Source of the DNA: Polycladospora coralii
Lineage (GTDB): Bacteria > Bacillota > Bacilli > Thermoactinomycetales > Thermoactinomycetaceae
Assembly: GCF_014773435.2 (NCBI RefSeq)
Contig: NZ_JACXAG020000001.1
Coordinates: 620,001-684,000 of the forward strand
Direction: 5' to 3'
DNA length: 64,000 bases
Every line of letters begins with the position of its first letter. Positions within the stretch are counted from its first letter, which is position 1. The translations under genes were made by a program, and so were the position numbers. The notes beneath the pieces were generated by a model. That model was not told the origin of the DNA and did no database searches. It saw only the letters and a list, made by a program, of their open reading frames with translations. This document shows, piece by piece, positions 55,984 through 64,000 of the stretch.

Positions 55984-56670
55984 TCATGTATACAGCTCAA
56001 TCGTTCCTCCCACTTCTAAAACCTTACCCTTTCCTTTTAAGCGTGACACAAACGGATAGGGGTCTTGTTCAATTACAGGGAAGGTGTTGTAATGCATGGG
56101 AATAACTTGCTTAGCTTGTAGCCATTCAGCTGCGAGCAAGGCATCTTCTGGTCCCATCGTATAATTATCTCCAATGGGTAGAAGGGCAACATCAATCGGT
56201 TTTCTCGCTAGCAACTTCATATCAGAGAATAGTGCGGTATCCCCAGCATGGTATATGATTTGCTTGTCAATGGTAAGCAAAAACCCCGCTGCAACCCCCA
56301 TATAAGTAATTTCTTTTTGATCAGGCTGTTCTAATCCACTTCCGTGAAGTGCTGGGGTCATTTCAACATGTCCGAAGTCAAATGTATAACCTCCACCTGT
56401 CCCCATTCCATGTGCTTTTAATCCTTGCCATTCCATGTAAACGGCAATTTCATGTGGTGCAATAATTGTGGCATCATTTCGTTTCGCGATAGAAATTGCA
56501 TCCCCGACATGATCTCCGTGTCCATGTGTAATCAAAATAAAATCTACTTTGATTTCATCTTCTTTTTTAGTCGCTACTGGATTACCTGTTAAGAATGGAT
56601 CAATTATAATCCGATGCTTTTGATTACAGATCTCAAAACAGGAATGTCCATGATAGGTCAAAGTTAACAT
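55984..56670 (-). CDS. ytkL: UPF0173 metal-dependent hydrolase, YtkL-like
   Basis: This 228-residue metallo-beta-lactamase-fold protein has the HxHxDH motif in LITHGHGDHVGDA, further His residues in ALHGSG and IPMHYNTFPV, and Asp in YHAGDTALFSDM. It is of the UPF0173 type found in most Bacilli, substrate unknown. The ribosome site GGAGG precedes the ATG. Confidence 0.88.
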   Translation of the reverse strand: MLTLTYHGHSCFEICNQKHRIIIDPFLTGNPVATKKEDEIKVDFILITHGHGDHVGDAISIAKRNDATIIAPHEIAVYMEWQGLKAHGMGTGGGYTFDFGHVEMTPALHGSGLEQPDQKEITYMGVAAGFLLTIDKQIIYHAGDTALFSDMKLLARKPIDVALLPIGDNYTMGPEDALLAAEWLQAKQVIPMHYNTFPVIEQDPYPFVSRLKGKGKVLEVGGTIELYT

Positions 56671-56726
56671 TTAATTTACCTCCATTAAAGAAGTCAACTT
56701 CACTTACACCTTAAAGTAAACTTTAC

Positions 56727-57074
56727 CTATGTATCTTCTTGAAAAATTTCGTTAATCGGTTCCATGACAATTTTTTGTATGTCTTGCACTAAAATACCGA
56801 GTCGTTCTTCAGCTTGTAGGTAATGCATCAATGTCGGTATGGCTTGAATAGCCGTAAATAGTTGCTGCACCTTCTCTTCTTGCTCAGGACTTGGTTGCTC
56901 CCCTTGCATGTATATCATCTGTAAATTTTGTTGTTGTTCACGAAAATCATTCATCATTTTTTTCCAAATTGCGTTTTGCTTCATTTCTTCCTCCAGCTGC
57001 ATAAGCTCTATATACGCTTTGTCACTGCGAATACTTTTTGCTAAGTGATGTGCATAGTCATACGGATTGGACAT
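56727..57074 (-). CDS. yheA: YlbF/YmcA/YheA-family protein
   Basis: This 115-residue helical protein (MSNPYDYAHHLAKSIRSDKA ... MNDFREQQQNLQMIY) belongs to the family that includes YlbF, YmcA and YheA. Closeness to yheC/yheD-type genes supports YheA. AAGGAGTG precedes the ATG at 57074. It diverges from the ATP-grasp cluster. The role of YheA is not known; its relatives act with RNase Y. Confidence 0.8.
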   Translation of the reverse strand: MSNPYDYAHHLAKSIRSDKAYIELMQLEEEMKQNAIWKKMMNDFREQQQNLQMIYMQGEQPSPEQEEKVQQLFTAIQAIPTLMHYLQAEERLGILVQDIQKIVMEPINEIFQEDT

Positions 57075-57219
57075 GGTTATATCACTCCTTTTAGTTTCTC
57101 CTTTAATCATAAAGCGTTATGACTAAACTCACAATAATAAAAAGCAAGCCTTTTTTTTTCACCACAGCATACATGCCTACATACCATAAATTAGCTATTC
57201 AAGGCGGAAGGGGATTGTC

Positions 57220-58650
57220 ATGGCTCTGGTAAAAGTACAATTGCAAATCATACCTGATCGCCATTTCCCGCCAGGTATTCATATGGTGATGAGTCGACTA
57301 CTTGCTAAAAAGTTAGAAATTAAAACAAACCCTTTTTGGATCAAGTTCGGCTCTGCTACGCAGTCTGGTATGACAGCACTCAGTCGCAAAAGTAGTAATC
57401 TCGTCCTGATTAGCTTCACATTGGCTTCTCAACTAAATATGACGGATCAAGTCTCAATTAATGCCCATTTTAACCCAAAATCTGTCCGTCTAAAACTAGG
57501 CCCAATCCTTGGTATTCTCATGAATCCGCATCAAGAAATTGAAAAAGAAAAAATAGAAGTTTTTGGACTGATGTCCAATTTCCTAAGCGAATGTGCACAA
57601 GTTGGAAAAAGCCGTGGATTGGTTGTCATGATTTTTACACCTCGTGAAATAGAGGTAGGTGCAACGACCCTAAGTGGATGGATCTTAGATAATGGCATGT
57701 GGAAAAAAACCACTCTCCCCTTGCCTGATACGATTTATAATCGCATTACCTCACGTAAAATCGAACAACAGCAAGATACCCAAGATAAGTTAAATTTTTT
57801 AAAACAACAGAAGCAAATTCCCATCTTCAATGAAATGTTTTTAAACAAATTTGAAGTTTATCAAATACTAGTTGCAAGTAATCAAATACGAAAGATTCTG
57901 CCTGAAACAAGAGTTTTTCACGCTACAAACTTCAAAGAAATGTCCCATCAATATCCCGTTCTTTATCTCAAACCAGACAACGGCAGTCTAGGTAGCGGCA
58001 TCATTCGTATTACACATGCAGGGGGAAAATGGGTGTATGAGTCAGCAACGCCCAATGGCACCTTAACGAAAACCGCGTCTAGTTTGGTCACGATGTCCAA
58101 AATGCTATCCAAGCGAATTGGAAAACAAGCATATCTCGTACAGCAAGGCCTTTACTTGGTCAAATATGATGGAAACCGCCAAGTCGATTTCCGAGTCCTT
58201 GCTCAAAAAAATAGTGTAGGAAAGTGGCAAATCACTTCAGCGGTAGGTCGCATTGCAAACGATCAGCATATTGTTTCAAATTTAGCCCGTGGTGGTACGA
58301 TTCGTAAAGCATCTGATGTATTAGCAGAACTAAAATTAGCACGACGCCCCTCCATAACACAACTTAAAAGTAGAGCGCTTGAAATTGCAAACGCATTTGA
58401 CGAACTCGTAAATGGACATTTTGCTGAACTAGGGATCGATTTAGCCATTGATGTAAATGGTTATATTTGGCTCATTGAAATCAACTCTAAGCCCTCAAAA
58501 ACAAATGATACAGTGATTGATCAATCTGTCGTTGCACGCCCTTCAGTGATGCGCTTAATGGACTATGTTCTATATCTAGCAGGAATGTCAACTCCTATTC
58601 GTAGTACAACTAACAAAAAAATTCCCACTAAAAGGAGGAAGTCGCTTTGA
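57220..58650 (+). CDS. YheC/YheD-family ATP-grasp spore coat-associated protein, copy 1
   Basis: This 476-residue protein has an N-terminal beta-rich domain (~90 residues, ending VRLKLGPILGILMNP), a pre-ATP-grasp part, and an ATP-grasp domain from about residue 195 with glycine-rich loop YLKPDNGSLGSGIIRI and metal-binding LIEINSKPSKTND. The Glu and Asn metal ligands are kept. It heads a four-gene set. Family members are annotated as endospore coat-associated; the ligated substrate is not known. Confidence 0.88.
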   Translation: MALVKVQLQIIPDRHFPPGIHMVMSRLLAKKLEIKTNPFWIKFGSATQSGMTALSRKSSNLVLISFTLASQLNMTDQVSINAHFNPKSVRLKLGPILGILMNPHQEIEKEKIEVFGLMSNFLSECAQVGKSRGLVVMIFTPREIEVGATTLSGWILDNGMWKKTTLPLPDTIYNRITSRKIEQQQDTQDKLNFLKQQKQIPIFNEMFLNKFEVYQILVASNQIRKILPETRVFHATNFKEMSHQYPVLYLKPDNGSLGSGIIRITHAGGKWVYESATPNGTLTKTASSLVTMSKMLSKRIGKQAYLVQQGLYLVKYDGNRQVDFRVLAQKNSVGKWQITSAVGRIANDQHIVSNLARGGTIRKASDVLAELKLARRPSITQLKSRALEIANAFDELVNGHFAELGIDLAIDVNGYIWLIEINSKPSKTNDTVIDQSVVARPSVMRLMDYVLYLAGMSTPIRSTTNKKIPTKRRKSL

Positions 58651-59798
58651 TGCAAGTACCTAATAGTGATTCTCCTCTTCTCTTGGGCGTAACGGTTTGT
58701 TATGGCAAACCGAATCGCAAAGGACTCCCATTTGCCGAATATCCTTTTTTTCAACAACTTTCTCTATTCGGAAAAAGAATGGGTATACATGTCCTCGTCT
58801 TTAATCCAAGAGAGATTAACTGGACAAAACGTACCGTTTCTTGCTGGTATTTTAAAACGCAAGGAGAATGGATTAATGCGGTCTTTCCATTACCTGCTAT
58901 CTTGTATGATCGCTGCTACTACTACAATACGCTACACTTTCGAAAATATAAGCCCGCAATTCAAAGAATTTTACAAGATGAAAAAATTATTTTGTTAGGG
59001 AGACCTTTAGGCGGAAAGCTACAAACCTATAACATTCTCAAGCAAAACAAAAACCTCATTCCTTTTCTTCCGCAAACCATTCGCTATACACAACCAAATG
59101 ATGCCATCCAGTTTGTTCACACACATGCAGCTGCTTTAATTAAGCCTAATGGCGGTAGCCACGGTCGTGGTGTAGTCGCTCTTATTAAAGAGCAGAACCA
59201 GTATATCCTAAAAGGACGATCAATTGATAATGTTGATTTTAAAACGACATTAAATTCAGAACAAGAGTTGCGTGCTTGGTTACAGCAATTTATCCAGACA
59301 ACCAAATATATTGTTCAACCGTTTCTTAGTTTATATACGCAAGATGAACGTCCATTTGATGTGCGTATACTGGTACAAAAAAATGAACGAAAAATGTGGG
59401 AAACAACAGGTATTGCAGTACGCACAGGAAAACCCACCACCATCACATCCAATTTACATGGTGGAGGAGAAGCTGAAAAATTTCATACTTTTTTGCAACG
59501 AAACTATCCCACCTACCTAATTGAAAACATCGTGAGAACCATTCGCTTGGTAAGTATAAAAACCCCTCAGTTTATTGAAGAAAATCATGGTTCTCTGTTT
59601 GAGCTTGGAATTGATGTCGGCATTGATCGGCGCGGACACATTTGGATACTAGAGGTGAATTCAAAACCTGGCCGCACTGTCTTTATCAAAACGGGTGAGC
59701 AGCATTTGCGAGAGCGTGCAATTCAACTCCCTATTCTATACGCCCAAACACTATTTAATGAATTAAAGGAGGGGAATTATGACATCCATTATATGTAA
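58647..59798 (+). CDS. yheC: YheC/YheD-family ATP-grasp protein, copy 2 (YheC-like, short)
   Basis: This 383-residue protein lacks the N-terminal beta domain of the other three and starts directly with LLLGVTVCYGKPNRKGL. The ATP-grasp loop ALIKPNGGSHGRGVVAL and metal site ILEVNSKPGRTVF are intact. Length agrees with B. subtilis YheC (about 360). TTG at 58647 is eight bases from AAAGGAGG; the next codon is ATG. It overlaps copy 1 by four bases and copy 3 by 20. Confidence 0.86.
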   Translation: MMQVPNSDSPLLLGVTVCYGKPNRKGLPFAEYPFFQQLSLFGKRMGIHVLVFNPREINWTKRTVSCWYFKTQGEWINAVFPLPAILYDRCYYYNTLHFRKYKPAIQRILQDEKIILLGRPLGGKLQTYNILKQNKNLIPFLPQTIRYTQPNDAIQFVHTHAAALIKPNGGSHGRGVVALIKEQNQYILKGRSIDNVDFKTTLNSEQELRAWLQQFIQTTKYIVQPFLSLYTQDERPFDVRILVQKNERKMWETTGIAVRTGKPTTITSNLHGGGEAEKFHTFLQRNYPTYLIENIVRTIRLVSIKTPQFIEENHGSLFELGIDVGIDRRGHIWILEVNSKPGRTVFIKTGEQHLRERAIQLPILYAQTLFNELKEGNYDIHYM

Positions 59799-61161
59799 AA
59801 CAAGTATATATCAAGACTTGCCAGCTAAGGCTATCGTAGTAAGCCGCCCACTCATGGACAAATGGGGCTGTAGCAATGGTCAGTCCATTACCATTGAGAT
59901 TGGGAATAAAGCCATTATTACACGTATTGTCCGTGCACGTTCCCAAGATCACCAAATTTTTGTATCCCCTACCATGGCTAAACAATTATGTTTGCCTTAT
60001 CCCGGTTTCATACGTGCAACTTTTAATCATAAAAGTATCCGCCTTGGCCCGGTAATTGGTATTTTAACGACAGGCTACACGGGTAATAATGCGACACCCT
60101 TTGGTGCTCGATCTGCGCTATTTCGCAGTTTTATAAATGCGAGTAAGGATGAACGACCCTATATTTATGTGTTTACACCTGAAATGGTGGACTGGAACAA
60201 TAAATCCATTCATGGTTGGTATTATTTGCCTGATAAGAACCAGCAAATGCGATGGATCCGATTTACTTCTCCTTTACCAGATGTTGTATATGAGCGTGTC
60301 CCCAATCGCAAAGCAGAATCGTTAAATCATGTTCAAAATTGCTTACAGAAGTTACGGAATTACACACATTGTAAAGTGTTTAATCAAGGTTTTTTTAATA
60401 AATGGTCTATACACGAATGGTTAAATGATCATGAGGTTGTAGGAGACTATATGCCTGAAACGCACATTTCACCAGATGTAGATACGTTACAGCGGATGCT
60501 AGAAGATTACCGAATGGTTTATCTCAAGCCAAGTGGTGGTAGTTTGGGTCTCGGAATTTTTAGAATCACAAAACACCCCAAAGGAGGTTACTATTGTCGC
60601 TTTCACCAAGATAATCAGAACGTATTACATCGCTTCCACTCACTTAAAAACTTGGTCAACTACTATTTTGGCAAAGAAAAATCAACTCGTTTACAACGTT
60701 ATCTGGTTCAACAGGGCATTCGCCTCATTAAACATGAAAACCGGCCAGTAGATTTCCGTGTCCATATGCACAAAAACAAATTAGGTAGCTGGCAAGTGAT
60801 TGCCATCGGTTCTAAAGCAGCAGGAATCGGAAGTGTTACAACGCATGTACGAACGGGAGGTTCAATCATTCCAACTGATCAGCTACTAGACGAAGTTTTT
60901 AAACATAACGCTGAAACCATTAAAAAATCAATTACAGAAACAGCCATTCACATTGCTGAAGCACTGGAAGAACGAGTTGAAGGTCCCCTAGGGGAGCTTG
61001 GGATGGATATCGGAGTGGATCAACTTGGTTATGTCTGGTTATTTGAAATCAATTCAAAACCAGGTCGTCATATTTTCCTTCATCCCAGCTTACGAGACGC
61101 GGGCCGACAATCGGCAAAGTGTATTACAGATTATAGCTTAAAGCTTTCCAATTTCATATAG
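59779..61161 (+). CDS. yheD: YheC/YheD-family ATP-grasp protein, copy 3 (YheD-like)
   Basis: This 460-residue protein has the N-terminal domain (MTSIICKTSIYQDLPAKAIV ... IRLGPVIGILTTG), the pre-ATP-grasp VFTPEMVDWNNKSIHGWYY, loop YLKPSGGSLGLGIFRI and metal site LFEINSKPGRHIF. Its length matches YheD of B. subtilis. AAAGGAGGGG lies before ATG 59779, inside the end of copy 2. Confidence 0.87.
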   Translation: MTSIICKTSIYQDLPAKAIVVSRPLMDKWGCSNGQSITIEIGNKAIITRIVRARSQDHQIFVSPTMAKQLCLPYPGFIRATFNHKSIRLGPVIGILTTGYTGNNATPFGARSALFRSFINASKDERPYIYVFTPEMVDWNNKSIHGWYYLPDKNQQMRWIRFTSPLPDVVYERVPNRKAESLNHVQNCLQKLRNYTHCKVFNQGFFNKWSIHEWLNDHEVVGDYMPETHISPDVDTLQRMLEDYRMVYLKPSGGSLGLGIFRITKHPKGGYYCRFHQDNQNVLHRFHSLKNLVNYYFGKEKSTRLQRYLVQQGIRLIKHENRPVDFRVHMHKNKLGSWQVIAIGSKAAGIGSVTTHVRTGGSIIPTDQLLDEVFKHNAETIKKSITETAIHIAEALEERVEGPLGELGMDIGVDQLGYVWLFEINSKPGRHIFLHPSLRDAGRQSAKCITDYSLKLSNFI

Positions 61162-61180
61162 AAAGGGGGATCACTCATCC

Positions 61181-62521
61181 ATGAAACTCCCAAGAGCCGG
61201 TTGGCTATCTCTGAATCCTAATCGTAAAGGAGCAGCTTTTGAATTCGTACCTCTTAAGCGTTTTCAACATCAAAAAAACACGTTCCCCGGAATGATCATT
61301 CCAGTTACGCTAGGACATCATACACCTGCTTGCGTAACAGTTAGTCGCGTGAAGAATAAAGCTCCTTCTCCTCATTTTATTCCGACACGTATCAAAGTAA
61401 ATGCAAAAAATAAAATTAGTCTAGGACCTTTCGTTGCCATTCTAACATCTGATGGCGGAAGTCCTTTTCGAGGAAATCATATCAACTTTGCAGATATAAT
61501 TCGCACTGGAAGAAAGATGGGGGTCACTGTATTTGTTATTACCCCCCACTCCATCCTATCCGCTAAAGAAAATATAAAAGGGTACTTACTTGATCATCAG
61601 ACCAAACTGATTAAATGGAAACCAGCCATTCTTCCTCTTCCAGACGTTGTCTATAACCGCATTCCAAATCGGCGAGCAGAGCAAACGGCTGTCGCTCAAA
61701 AAGCGATCAAAACGCTACAGCAAGTCAAACAAATCCCTATTTATAATTACAGTTTTTTTAACAAATGGGCCCTTTATCGCGAACTGAGTCAGTCAGAAGA
61801 ACTAAAGTCTTTCCTACCCAAAACGACCCTGTTAACTGGACAACAAAATCTCGAAGATTTATTAAAAGACTACTCAATTCTCTATTTAAAGCCCGTAGAA
61901 GGTAAAGCAGGAATTGGAATGATGCGTCTTATCCGTCTAAATAACGGATATCACTTAGCCCATCAGTCCAGTAAACAAAAAAAACACTATCGCAAAAAAA
62001 ATTTAGCAGAAGTCTGGTCCGCTATTCAAAAATTGACCCATGATCGTCCCTATATTGCACAAGAAGGCGTTCAACTGGCTACCTATCACAATCAACCTTT
62101 CGACATTCGTATGTTACTGCAAAAAAATGGTAACGGGAAGTGGGAACGTAGCGGAACCGGTATACGTATCGCAGGAGAAACCGCAATCTCAACACATGTA
62201 CCCATGGGAGGCAGGATTGAAGATGTGCAAACTGTTTTCCAACATGCTTTTCCCGAAGACAAAGAACAAATATTGAAAAACCTGGAAGAGACGGGTATTC
62301 TTTTTGCTCAAACCATTGAAAGCAATCAAAATACAATATTAGGAGAAATTTCAATTGATTTTGGAGTAGAAAAGAATGGTGATATTTGGTTTTTTGAAGC
62401 CAATTCAAAACCTATGAAATTTGATGAACCCGCAATTCGCCAGAAATCACTCCAGCGAATTATCCAATACTCGCTCTATTTAAGCGGTTATGAACAATCC
62501 ATTGAGGAAGTTACATCATGA
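61181..62521 (+). CDS. YheC/YheD-family ATP-grasp protein, copy 4 (divergent)
   Basis: This 446-residue protein has a shorter, more divergent N-terminal domain ending ISLGPFVAILTSDG. The phosphate loop is changed to YLKPVEGKAGIGMMRL, where the others have GGSxGxG, while the metal site FFEANSKPMKFDE keeps Glu and Asn. So nucleotide binding is likely but may differ. GAAAGGGGGA precedes the ATG. It overlaps the GNAT gene by four bases. Confidence 0.85.
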   Translation: MKLPRAGWLSLNPNRKGAAFEFVPLKRFQHQKNTFPGMIIPVTLGHHTPACVTVSRVKNKAPSPHFIPTRIKVNAKNKISLGPFVAILTSDGGSPFRGNHINFADIIRTGRKMGVTVFVITPHSILSAKENIKGYLLDHQTKLIKWKPAILPLPDVVYNRIPNRRAEQTAVAQKAIKTLQQVKQIPIYNYSFFNKWALYRELSQSEELKSFLPKTTLLTGQQNLEDLLKDYSILYLKPVEGKAGIGMMRLIRLNNGYHLAHQSSKQKKHYRKKNLAEVWSAIQKLTHDRPYIAQEGVQLATYHNQPFDIRMLLQKNGNGKWERSGTGIRIAGETAISTHVPMGGRIEDVQTVFQHAFPEDKEQILKNLEETGILFAQTIESNQNTILGEISIDFGVEKNGDIWFFEANSKPMKFDEPAIRQKSLQRIIQYSLYLSGYEQSIEEVTS

Positions 62522-63021
62522 AAATTAAAAAAGTGACACCAACTGTCGCTGAAAAGTTAAAACCTGTCGCGATACGGTTTATGAAAAATCATGGTGATGG
62601 TCGGATCACACATAAAGCGTTACGATGGTTCAATAAACTAACACCTGAACAATTTATAGCCTCAACATGGATGGCTGTAGCATTTGACGATAAAAAAATG
62701 ATTGGGATGATCATTTTTGGTGACTATGGCACTTCAGAATCTCTCATTGCCGTACACCCCTATTATCGTAAGCAGGGGGTTGGAGAAAAACTTTTGCTAC
62801 ATGGTATTGATCATTTAGGTAAAGTGTATACACGTGTAGCATGTGATAATACAGCTAGTTTAAAGCTATGCTTCTCTTGTCAGATGGTCGCAATCGATAT
62901 GACGAAGGGCCCAACGGGTAAGCCTACCTTATGGCTTGCAGGTGGGAATTGGAATCGCCAAGATCTACTCAAAAATGCTTCATCAAGTACAACAAAAAAC
63001 GCTACTGCATCACTGCAGTAG
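62518..63021 (+). CDS. GNAT-family N-acetyltransferase
   Basis: This 167-residue protein has the GNAT acetyl-CoA loop in VHPYYRKQGVGEKLLLHGID and the following strand YTRVACDNTASLKLCFSC. It is coupled by ATGA overlap to the fourth ATP-grasp gene, so it probably works in the same pathway. The acceptor is not readable. The C-terminal tail is Ser/Thr/Asn-rich. Confidence 0.82.
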   Translation: MKIKKVTPTVAEKLKPVAIRFMKNHGDGRITHKALRWFNKLTPEQFIASTWMAVAFDDKKMIGMIIFGDYGTSESLIAVHPYYRKQGVGEKLLLHGIDHLGKVYTRVACDNTASLKLCFSCQMVAIDMTKGPTGKPTLWLAGGNWNRQDLLKNASSSTTKNATASLQ

Positions 63022-63028
63022 CGCTTTT
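63001..63028. terminator. Bidirectional terminator between GNAT and NlpC/P60 genes
   Basis: GCTACTGCA (63001-63009) pairs with TGCAGTAGC (63014-63022). AAAAAAC lies left and TTTT right, so it serves both convergent genes. Confidence 0.85.
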
Positions 63029-63029
63029 A

Positions 63030-63749
63030 TCACTTAATTACACGTTTAGCAGTTACAAAACCTGCTTTTAACCAGCCGTCAAAGTTATCATATCTAACTC
63101 CACCCGGACCATAGGTGTGCAGTACTTTTCCATTTCCAGCATAGATCCCAACATGTCCAATTGTACTTCCAGAAGAACTTGTTGTCGTGAAGATCAAGTC
63201 ACCTTTTTGCAAGTTGTTCATAGAGACTGTTGTACCTACGGTAGCTTGTTCACGTGAAGAACGTGGTAAACTTATTCCATTTTTACTGTACACATGTTGA
63301 ACAAATGAAGAACAATCAAATGTTGATGTTTGCCCTGATCTTGCTCCAAATTGATAAGGTGTACCTAGATACTTCTCACCAGTCGTAATGATGGTGTCAG
63401 CAACTGCAGTGGTAGCTTGTCCATCGTTTGTGTCTTTTGTATCTTTTTCAGCTGTAGTAGTCGAGCCCTCTGTATTGTCATTGCGTTTTTCTTTTTCTTT
63501 ATTTGATTTTTCTTTTTCTTTATTTGATTTGGAATCTTTTTTCTCTTTTGTTTTCGTCTCACTCTTTACATCCGCTGTTCCATTGTTCCATGTCCAGCCA
63601 AACTTTGAAAAGACAGAGTTGATGATCTCATCTTGCGTCCTTCCTTCGCTTGTAGCTGCAAACGATACATTCGTAGGAATTGCAACCGATACCAATAGAG
63701 TAGCCGCCAATGTTAGCGTGACTGTCTTTAATTTTTTATGCTTTATCAT
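63030..63749 (-). CDS. Secreted NlpC/P60 peptidoglycan endopeptidase
   Basis: This 239-residue protein has a signal peptide (MIKHKKLKTVTLTLAATLLV, cleavage near FAA-TS at about residue 32), a Lys/Glu/Ser/Thr-rich linker with near-repeats SNKEKEK (residues ~60-110), and a C-terminal NlpC/P60 domain: catalytic Cys in STFDCSSFVQHVY, His in TIGHVGIYAGNGKVLHT. It should cut the gamma-D-Glu-diaminopimelate bond of stem peptides outside the cell. GAGGGGGA supports ATG 63749; the frame is open for 21 more codons. Confidence 0.9.
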   Translation of the reverse strand: MIKHKKLKTVTLTLAATLLVSVAIPTNVSFAATSEGRTQDEIINSVFSKFGWTWNNGTADVKSETKTKEKKDSKSNKEKEKSNKEKEKRNDNTEGSTTTAEKDTKDTNDGQATTAVADTIITTGEKYLGTPYQFGARSGQTSTFDCSSFVQHVYSKNGISLPRSSREQATVGTTVSMNNLQKGDLIFTTTSSSGSTIGHVGIYAGNGKVLHTYGPGGVRYDNFDGWLKAGFVTAKRVIK

Positions 63750-64000
63750 CAAATCCCCCTCATATGGTCTGTGATTTATAAAACGTCCTTGCGAACAACT
63801 ACATGCTAACACAGATATACGCCTATTTATTATGCAATAAATACCAACTTATTTATTTAATATTTTAAGAAGCTTATTTTTAGTTCCATCCAATCACGCC
63901 TGACTACTTCAGTCATCAGGGTTCCAGTTTGTTATGATACTGGCATGCCATCTTTTTATTTTTCATTATATTACCATATATTCCAAAAAACATCGCCATT

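Overview
The window reads as chromosome of a low-GC, spore-forming Gram-positive bacterium of the order Bacillales. Most genes and their order match the Bacillus subtilis dnaI-dnaB-nrdR-gapB ... coaE-ytaF-mutM-polA-phoR-phoP-mdh-icd-citZ-ytvI-fxsA-pyk-pfkA-accA-accD-ytsJ-dnaE-ytrHI-ytpI-ytoI region. Sporulation genes (ytaF, ytvI, ytrH, ytrI, yheC/yheD type) are present. The futalosine menaquinone gene mqnC and a lasso cluster of the lihuanodin type (described from Lihuaxuella) make Thermoactinomycetaceae my best guess. That placement is inference.

Layout. 1-12 kb: a partial membrane hydrolase, mqnC, a tRNA-Leu/Gly/Phe cluster, then replication and repair genes (dnaI, dnaB, nrdR, gapB, a lytic transglycosylase, coaE, ytaF, mutM, polA). 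12-19 kb: a complete phosphate regulon, phoP-phoR-pstS-pstC-pstA-pstB-phoU, with a Pho-box-like array in front of pstS. 19-33 kb: central carbon and lipid precursor genes (mdh, icd, citZ, pyk, pfkA, accDA, malic enzyme), with ytvI and small membrane proteins.

33-46.6 kb is an accessory island between the malic enzyme gene and dnaE, genes that are neighbours in B. subtilis. It carries a START-like protein, two YczE-like membrane paralogues, an IS200/IS605 element (intact tnpB, frameshifted tnpA), a lasso-peptide cluster, HTH and hypothetical genes, an XRE-NUDIX-YdcF operon with a decayed duplicate, and a nucleotidyltransferase. 46.6-64 kb returns to backbone: dnaE, ytrHI, ytpI, ytoI, a long 29-residue-repeat coiled-coil gene that is frameshifted, a decayed ABC transporter, a metallo-hydrolase, yheA, four tandem YheC/YheD ATP-grasp genes ending in a GNAT gene, and an NlpC/P60 peptidase.

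The most notable system is the lasso cluster at 37.8-41.7 kb. An isoaspartyl-methyltransferase-like enzyme is followed by a 34-residue precursor with a TTG start, too short for normal gene callers, then cyclase, RRE protein and transglutaminase-like leader peptidase. The predicted core has Asp-Thr inside its ring, the site expected for aspartimide formation. A second finding is a family of roughly 160-230 bp MITE-like elements with imperfect terminal inverted repeats. Three copies are flanked by exact 9-bp target duplications, and one sits in a transcription terminator.
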